64,000 nucleotides of DNA, taken from contig NZ_JAFMOF010000004.1 of assembly GCF_017349075.1 (NCBI RefSeq), forward strand, positions 558,001-622,000, written 5' to 3'. Position 1 is the stretch's first letter; each line of letters opens with the position of its first letter. Both the position numbers and the translations under genes were made by a program. The stretch is from Streptomyces triculaminicus (GTDB taxonomy: Bacteria > Actinomycetota > Actinomycetes > Streptomycetales > Streptomycetaceae). Shown one piece after another: positions 61,495-64,000 of the stretch. Below the pieces are notes generated by a model. The model did no database searches. It was not told where the DNA came from and saw only the letters and a list, made by a program, of their open reading frames with translations.

Positions 61495-62259
61495 ATGCGC
61501 GTAGGGCTGTTCGTCACCTGCGTCAACGACACGCTCCACCCGGGCACGGGCCGCGCGGTCGTCACCCTCCTCGAACGGCTCGGCGTACGGGTCGGCTTCC
61601 CCGCCGAGCAGAGCTGCTGCGGCCAGCCGCTGTTCAACACCGGCTACCGCCGCCGCACCGAGCCGCTGCTGCTGCGGCACGCCGCCGCCTTCCGCGACTA
61701 CGACCACATCGTGACCCCCTCGGCCTCCTGCGCCGCCATGGTCCGCGAGCACTACCCCCGCATCGCCGCGCGGGCCGCCGCCGAGGGGCGCGGCGGGCGG
61801 GACGGCGCGGCGCTGGCCGAGGCGGCCGCGAGCGTGGTGCCCAGGACGTACGAACTCACCGAGTTCCTTCTCGACGTGCTGGGCGTGACCGACGTCGGCG
61901 CGTACTTCCCGCACACCGTCACCTACCACCCCACCTGCCACGGACTGCGCGCGCTGCGGCTGGGGGACCGGCCGCGCCGGCTGCTGGAGCACGTGAGAGG
62001 GCTCGAACTGCGCGAGCTCGCCGGCGCCGAGGAGTGCTGCGGCTTCGGCGGCACCTTCGCCGTCAAGAACGCCGCGGTATCGGCCGCGATGGGAGCCGAC
62101 AAGGCCCGCGCCATCGGGGACACGGGAGCCCGCGCCGTGTGCGCGGTCGACAACTCCTGTCTCCTGCACATCGGCGGCACCCTCGCCCGCGCCGGCTCGC
62201 GCGTACGGCCGCTGCACATCGCCCAGATCCTGGCGAGCACCGACGGGAGCGTTCCATGA
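61495..62259 (+). CDS. lutA: L-lactate utilisation protein LutA
   Basis: A 254-residue cysteine-rich protein with two CCG motifs (EQSCCGQPLFNTGY near 42 and AEECCGFGGTF near 182), each with nearby cysteines for iron-sulfur binding. With LutB and LutC it forms a membrane-associated lactate oxidase complex. Its stop overlaps the lutB start as ATGA. Confidence 0.94.
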   Translation: MRVGLFVTCVNDTLHPGTGRAVVTLLERLGVRVGFPAEQSCCGQPLFNTGYRRRTEPLLLRHAAAFRDYDHIVTPSASCAAMVREHYPRIAARAAAEGRGGRDGAALAEAAASVVPRTYELTEFLLDVLGVTDVGAYFPHTVTYHPTCHGLRALRLGDRPRRLLEHVRGLELRELAGAEECCGFGGTFAVKNAAVSAAMGADKARAIGDTGARAVCAVDNSCLLHIGGTLARAGSRVRPLHIAQILASTDGSVP

Positions 62260-63725
62260 GCCGTACGTACGTCGGCATGCCCGCGTTCCCGCGCGCCGCC
62301 GCGCGGGCGACCGAGGACGCCACGCTGCGCTCCAACCTGCGGCGCGCCACCCACACCATCCGCGCCCGGCGCGCCCAGGCCGTCGCCGAGCTCGCGGACT
62401 GGGAGGAGCTGCGCGCCGCCGCGGCCGCGATCAAGGACCGGACGCTGCGTCATCTCGACCACTATCTGACGCTGCTGGAGGAGAACGTCACCCGGGCGGG
62501 CGGCACGGTCCACTGGGCCGCCGACGCCGACGAGGCCAACCGCATCGTCACCGAACTCGTCCGGGCCACCGGAGAGCGCGAGGTCGTCAAGGTCAAGTCC
62601 ATGACCACCCAGGAGACCGGCCTGAACGACGCCCTCGAGCGGGCCGGCATCCGGGCGTACGAGACCGACCTGGCCGAGCTCATCGTGCAGCTCGCCGACG
62701 ACCTGCCGTCCCACATCCTGGTCCCGGCCATCCACCGCGGGCGCGGCGAGATCCGCGACATCTTCCGCGACCGCATGGCGGACTGGGGCCGCCCCGCCCC
62801 CGAGGGACTCACCGACCGGCCGGCCGACCTGGCGGAGGCGGCCCGCCTGCACCTGCGCGAGAAGTTCCTCACCGCGAAGGTCGCCGTCTCGGGCGCCAAC
62901 TTCCTCGTCGCCGAGACCGGCACGGCGGTGGTCGTCGAGTCCGAGGGCAACGGCCGGATGTGCCTCACGCTGCCCGAGACCCTGATCTCGGTCGTCGGCA
63001 TCGAGAAGGTCGTCCCCGCCTGGCGGGACCTGGAGGTCTTCCTCCAGCTGCTGCCCCGCTCCTCCACCGCCGAGCGCATGAACCCCTACACGTCCATGTG
63101 GACGGGCACCTCCGACGCCGACGGACCGCGCGCCTTCCACCTGGTCCTGCTCGACAACGGCCGCACCGACGCCCTCGCCGACCGGGTCGGCCGCCAGGCC
63201 CTGCGGTGCATCCGCTGTTCCGCCTGCCTGAACGTCTGCCCCGTCTACGAGCGCGCCGGCGGCCACGCGTACGGCTCGCCCTACCCGGGCCCGATCGGCG
63301 CGATCCTCACCCCCCAGCTGCGCGGCCCGGCCTCCGCCCTGGAGGAGTCGCTGCCGTTCGCCTCCACCCTGTGCGGCGCCTGCTACGAGGTGTGCCCGGT
63401 GGCCATCGACATCCCGGAGGTCCTGCTGCACCTGCGCGAGCGGGTCGCGGAGGGCGGCGAGGTGACGGTCCGTGGAGTGCGCACCCGCGTCCGGCCGGCG
63501 AAGCGGCACGCGGTGGAACGGACGGCGATGCGGGCGGCCGGGTGGACCTTCGACCACCCGGGGGCCCTGCGCCGGGCGCAGCGCCTTGCGGGGCGCGCCC
63601 GCCGGCTGCGGCCCCGGCGGCTGCCCGGCCCGCTGGGTGCCTGGACGGACAGCCGGGAACTGCCCGAGCTGCCGGCCGAATCGTTTCGGGACTGGTGGTC
63701 GCGGACCCGGGGGGATGCCCCATGA
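62256..63725 (+). CDS. lutB: L-lactate utilisation iron-sulfur protein LutB
   Basis: A 489-residue protein with the LUD domain (about 60-290, including VVVESEGNGRMCLTLPE) followed by two 4Fe-4S clusters, CIRCSACLNVCPVY near 323 and CGACYEVCPVAIDIP near 376. It transfers electrons from lactate in the LutABC complex. It is coupled to lutA and lutC by 4-bp overlaps. Confidence 0.95.
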   Translation: MSRTYVGMPAFPRAAARATEDATLRSNLRRATHTIRARRAQAVAELADWEELRAAAAAIKDRTLRHLDHYLTLLEENVTRAGGTVHWAADADEANRIVTELVRATGEREVVKVKSMTTQETGLNDALERAGIRAYETDLAELIVQLADDLPSHILVPAIHRGRGEIRDIFRDRMADWGRPAPEGLTDRPADLAEAARLHLREKFLTAKVAVSGANFLVAETGTAVVVESEGNGRMCLTLPETLISVVGIEKVVPAWRDLEVFLQLLPRSSTAERMNPYTSMWTGTSDADGPRAFHLVLLDNGRTDALADRVGRQALRCIRCSACLNVCPVYERAGGHAYGSPYPGPIGAILTPQLRGPASALEESLPFASTLCGACYEVCPVAIDIPEVLLHLRERVAEGGEVTVRGVRTRVRPAKRHAVERTAMRAAGWTFDHPGALRRAQRLAGRARRLRPRRLPGPLGAWTDSRELPELPAESFRDWWSRTRGDAP

Positions 63726-64000
63726 GCGGCGGTACGAGCAGGGAGCGCGTCCTGGGGCGCGTACGGCGTGCGCTGGCCGACGTCCCTCGCCACGAGCGCC
63801 CGCGCGACCACCCCGTACCGCGCGACTACCGGCTCACGCACGGCACCCGCACCCCGGCCGACGCCGCCGCGCTCCTCGCCGCGAACCTCACCGACTACCG
63901 GGCCGTCGTGCACCGCACGGACGAGGGAGGGCTGCCGGCGCTGGTCGCCGGGCTGCTCGGCCGGCGCGGCGCGCGCCGCGTGGTCGTACCGCCCGGGCTG
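63722..64000 (+). CDS. lutC: LutC-like protein, 3' end cut by window edge
   Basis: The first 93 residues of a LUD-domain protein are visible, beginning MSGGTSRERVLGRVRRALAD, the usual LutC start. It overlaps lutB as ATGA, and the third place in the lut operon fits. The remaining two thirds lie outside the window. Confidence 0.85.
   Translation, partial: MSGGTSRERVLGRVRRALADVPRHERPRDHPVPRDYRLTHGTRTPADAAALLAANLTDYRAVVHRTDEGGLPALVAGLLGRRGARRVVVPPGL

Overview
The window is high-GC actinomycete DNA, almost certainly Streptomyces. Evidence: very GC-rich codon use with GTG and TTG starts, a gamma-butyrolactone (A-factor type) regulatory set, a SARP activator, rare TTA codons in regulatory genes, and DUF6480, FUSC and lactate-utilisation genes of Streptomyces type. 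The left ~39 kb is a secondary-metabolite gene cluster. The right ~25 kb looks like ordinary chromosome (uracil-DNA glycosylase, sugar kinase, a heptose/carbamoyl glycan locus, D,D-carboxypeptidase, LutABC).

Layout of the cluster. 1-3591: cytochrome P450 (cut by the window edge), DHA2 exporter, alpha/beta hydrolase. 3660-8100: HAD phosphatase, acyl-CoA-dehydrogenase-fold monooxygenase, TetR regulator, AfsA-type butyrolactone synthase and ArpA-type receptor around a perfect autoregulatory element. 8116-11431 (minus): a SARP-type promoter, a tRNA-Ser-like gene, then lipid-kinase-like, SnoaL-like and MmgE/PrpD-like genes. 11581-12024: small membrane protein. 12133-21917 (minus): ACP, one type I PKS module, AMP ligase, luciferase-like oxidoreductase, type II thioesterase. 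22307-31719 (plus): aldehyde-dehydrogenase-fold reductase, second acyl-CoA-dehydrogenase-fold protein, class III aminotransferase, SRPBCC protein, small membrane protein, flavin reductase, ferritin-like diiron enzyme, KAS III, ACP, KAS II. 31966-38937: SARP, DinB-like protein, second tRNA-Ser-like gene, DUF2156 transferase, 53-residue protein, fatty acid desaturase, transporter, FabI.

Reading: the gene set matches the valanimycin azoxy logic: VlmA-like seryl-tRNA-dependent transferase, VlmO-like membrane hydrazine synthase, VlmB-like diiron azoxy synthase, VlmR-like flavin reductase, acyl-CoA-dehydrogenase-type N-hydroxylase candidates, and VlmJ/VlmK-like kinase and dehydratase. The amine appears to come from a dedicated fatty-acid line (KAS III, KAS II, ACP, FabI, desaturase, thioester reductase, aminotransferase). 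I therefore predict a long-chain, probably unsaturated, alkyl-azoxy or hydrazide product of the elaiomycin/azodyrecin type, further processed by a PKS. The assignments come from recalled family features, not a database search.

The most unusual feature is the pair of 90-nt class II tRNA-Ser-like genes (11242-11331 and 33807-33896). They share the same acceptor stem, T arm, G73 and variable-arm stem, but both have a non-standard 6-nt anticodon loop; one has an 8-9 bp anticodon stem. Each sits behind the same SARP-type promoter as the biosynthetic operons: GTCAG/ATCAG-like repeats every 11 bp, then 10 bp, then a -10-like hexamer. SerRS and MprF-like transferases are not expected to need the anticodon, so I propose these are dedicated seryl donors for the VlmA-like enzyme, kept out of translation. 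Six promoters carry the repeat, so a shared regulon is visible in the sequence.
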